Position numbers and translations under genes: made by a program. The notes beneath the pieces were generated by a model, which was not told the origin of the DNA, made no database searches, and saw nothing but the letters and a program-made list of their open reading frames with translations. DNA of 64,000 nucleotides from UBA12481 sp012523435 (GTDB taxonomy: Bacteria > Bacteroidota > Bacteroidia > Bacteroidales > UBA12481): assembly GCA_028686135.1 (NCBI GenBank), contig JAQUCP010000010.1:29229-93228 (forward strand), in the 5' to 3' direction. Positions 63,545 through 64,000 of the stretch are shown one piece after another; within the stretch, counting starts at the first letter, position 1; each line of letters starts with the position of its first letter.

Positions 63545-63636
63545 CTTGACCTTATCCGCCCGGCCTCGTGGTTCAGGTGCCGTCAAAAACGGCGGGCCTG
63601 ATGCCATAACAAATCCCAAAGGCATGGGTGAATTCC
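63545..63636 (+). promoter_or_regulatory. Structured leader, copy B
   Basis: It repeats the copy A layout: GCCGT (63579-63583) with ACGGC (63589-63593), then ATGCC (63601-63605) with GGCAT (63621-63625), a loop containing ACAAATCC, and the start ATG at 63637. Block identity with copy A is strongest from the GGCG block to the start codon. Confidence 0.65.
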
Positions 63637-63736
63637 ATGATACATTTTACCAATGAAGATCCTGATTTCTGGATTCAGTTGAAAGGGAAGAATGCGGGTA
63701 AGCCCCAGGGTCTGCTGCTCAAGAGATGCCGGATAA
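63637..63736 (+). pseudogene. Truncated, frameshifted radC start
   Basis: The frame from 63637 gives LKGKNAGKPQ, which aligns with TKVKAADRPR of the intact RadC. In the +1 frame CCSRDA (63713-63730) matches SCSRDA of RadC, and the DNA stretch TGCTGCTCAAGAGATGCC is nearly identical. A stop follows at 63734-63736 and similarity to the JAB domain ends. One frameshift plus truncation is the simplest reading. Confidence 0.7.
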
Positions 63737-63803
63737 AGGATCAACTAATTGTTTTGTGGCTGGTTGTTACCCGTTGTTCTGGCTTTTTCCCATGGCCAAG
63801 AGT

Positions 63804-64000
63804 TTATTTCACCAAACCCATCAACTGTTTGTAGTTGGATACCACATCAAATTTCACCTTCTCGCTGCTGATGGCCTGGAAGTGTTTTCGGGCGCAAGAT
63901 ATTTTTGCTGACTCCACCTCCCTTAATTCCATTGTAGATATATCTCCCTTGGTCTCTGCCACGAAATAGACATGCTTCACGGTACCCTCGTTGAATGCGA
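63804..64000 (-). CDS. Type III restriction enzyme Res subunit, C-terminal end only
   Basis: The minus frame is open from the right edge to a stop at 63804-63806 (64 residues visible). HVYFVAETKGDISTMELREV and SAKISCARKHF are C-terminal features of type III Res subunits, which cleave DNA with their Mod partner after ATP-driven translocation. The rest, and any mod gene, lie beyond the window. It is a second restriction system beside the C-R-M set. Confidence 0.8.
   Translation of the reverse strand, partial: AFNEGTVKHVYFVAETKGDISTMELREVESAKISCARKHFQAISSEKVKFDVVSNYKQLMGLVK

Noticed and set aside
57849..64000. Second copy of the tRNA-Val 3' end marking the far attachment site
   Set aside because: No such repeat was found by eye inside the window; it may lie beyond the right edge.

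Overview
The window looks like part of a Bacteroidota genome, probably a Bacteroidales/Marinilabiliales-like relative and probably metagenome-assembled. The evidence is a SusC/SusD pair, type IX secretion genes (porU, porV, gldJ), two proteins with type IX C-terminal sorting domains, a DUF3276/Pur-alpha protein, a GWxTD protein, FecR next to an ECF sigma factor, and several promoters of the Bacteroidota form TTG..TAnnTTTG. A 100-N gap at 5083-5182 is flanked by an exact 127-bp duplicate, which points to an assembly join rather than biology.

Layout. 1-2219 (minus): nusB, a DUF1573 lipoprotein, yajC and a YbbR-like gene. 2377-6972 (plus): the Pur-alpha-like protein, a GNAT-like protein and a secreted glycosidase-like/SUMF1-like fusion split by the false gap. 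7044-13190: an AT-hook protein, purL and a PurF-like protein whose expected N-terminal catalytic Cys is Ser. 13200-16131: two exported GH13 enzymes. 16226-19550: two L,D-transpeptidases, a third member that seems to have lost its active site, and a small lipoprotein. 19814-34761: a maltose/starch utilisation locus with susC, susD, an MFS transporter, pgmB, a GH65 maltose phosphorylase, a LacI regulator with a candidate operator, and two type IX-secreted surface proteins, one of them a GH13 enzyme. 34804-35557: a REP-associated tyrosine transposase flanked by hairpins and carrying the same hairpin inside its own coding sequence. 35602-38067: an orphan urocanate hydratase of unusual C-rich codon usage and a small lipoprotein. 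38148-46858: ispF, porV, porU, then divergently gldJ and murF. 46849-57677: envelope and housekeeping genes (GT2, LpxL-like acyltransferase, GWxTD, FecR/ECF sigma, inositol monophosphatase, mtaB, phoH, folC, kynU).

From tRNA-Val (57774) to the right end the window becomes an accessory island: a non-coding run of strong hairpins, a RadC-family gene with a structured leader, a controller-restriction-methylase system with a recognisable C-box, a divergent GIY-YIG/LexA-like pair with GAAC/GTTC palindromes between them, a second copy of the radC leader followed by a broken radC start, and the 3' end of a type III restriction Res gene.

How it works together: exported GH13 enzymes and the sorting-domain proteins (delivered by the secretion system that PorU/PorV belong to) would cut and hold starch at the cell surface. 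SusCD would import maltodextrins, the MFS carrier would bring maltose into the cytoplasm, and maltose phosphorylase plus beta-phosphoglucomutase would turn it into glucose and glucose 6-phosphate. The right-hand island carries defence and SOS-like functions and is the part most likely to hold undescribed biology.
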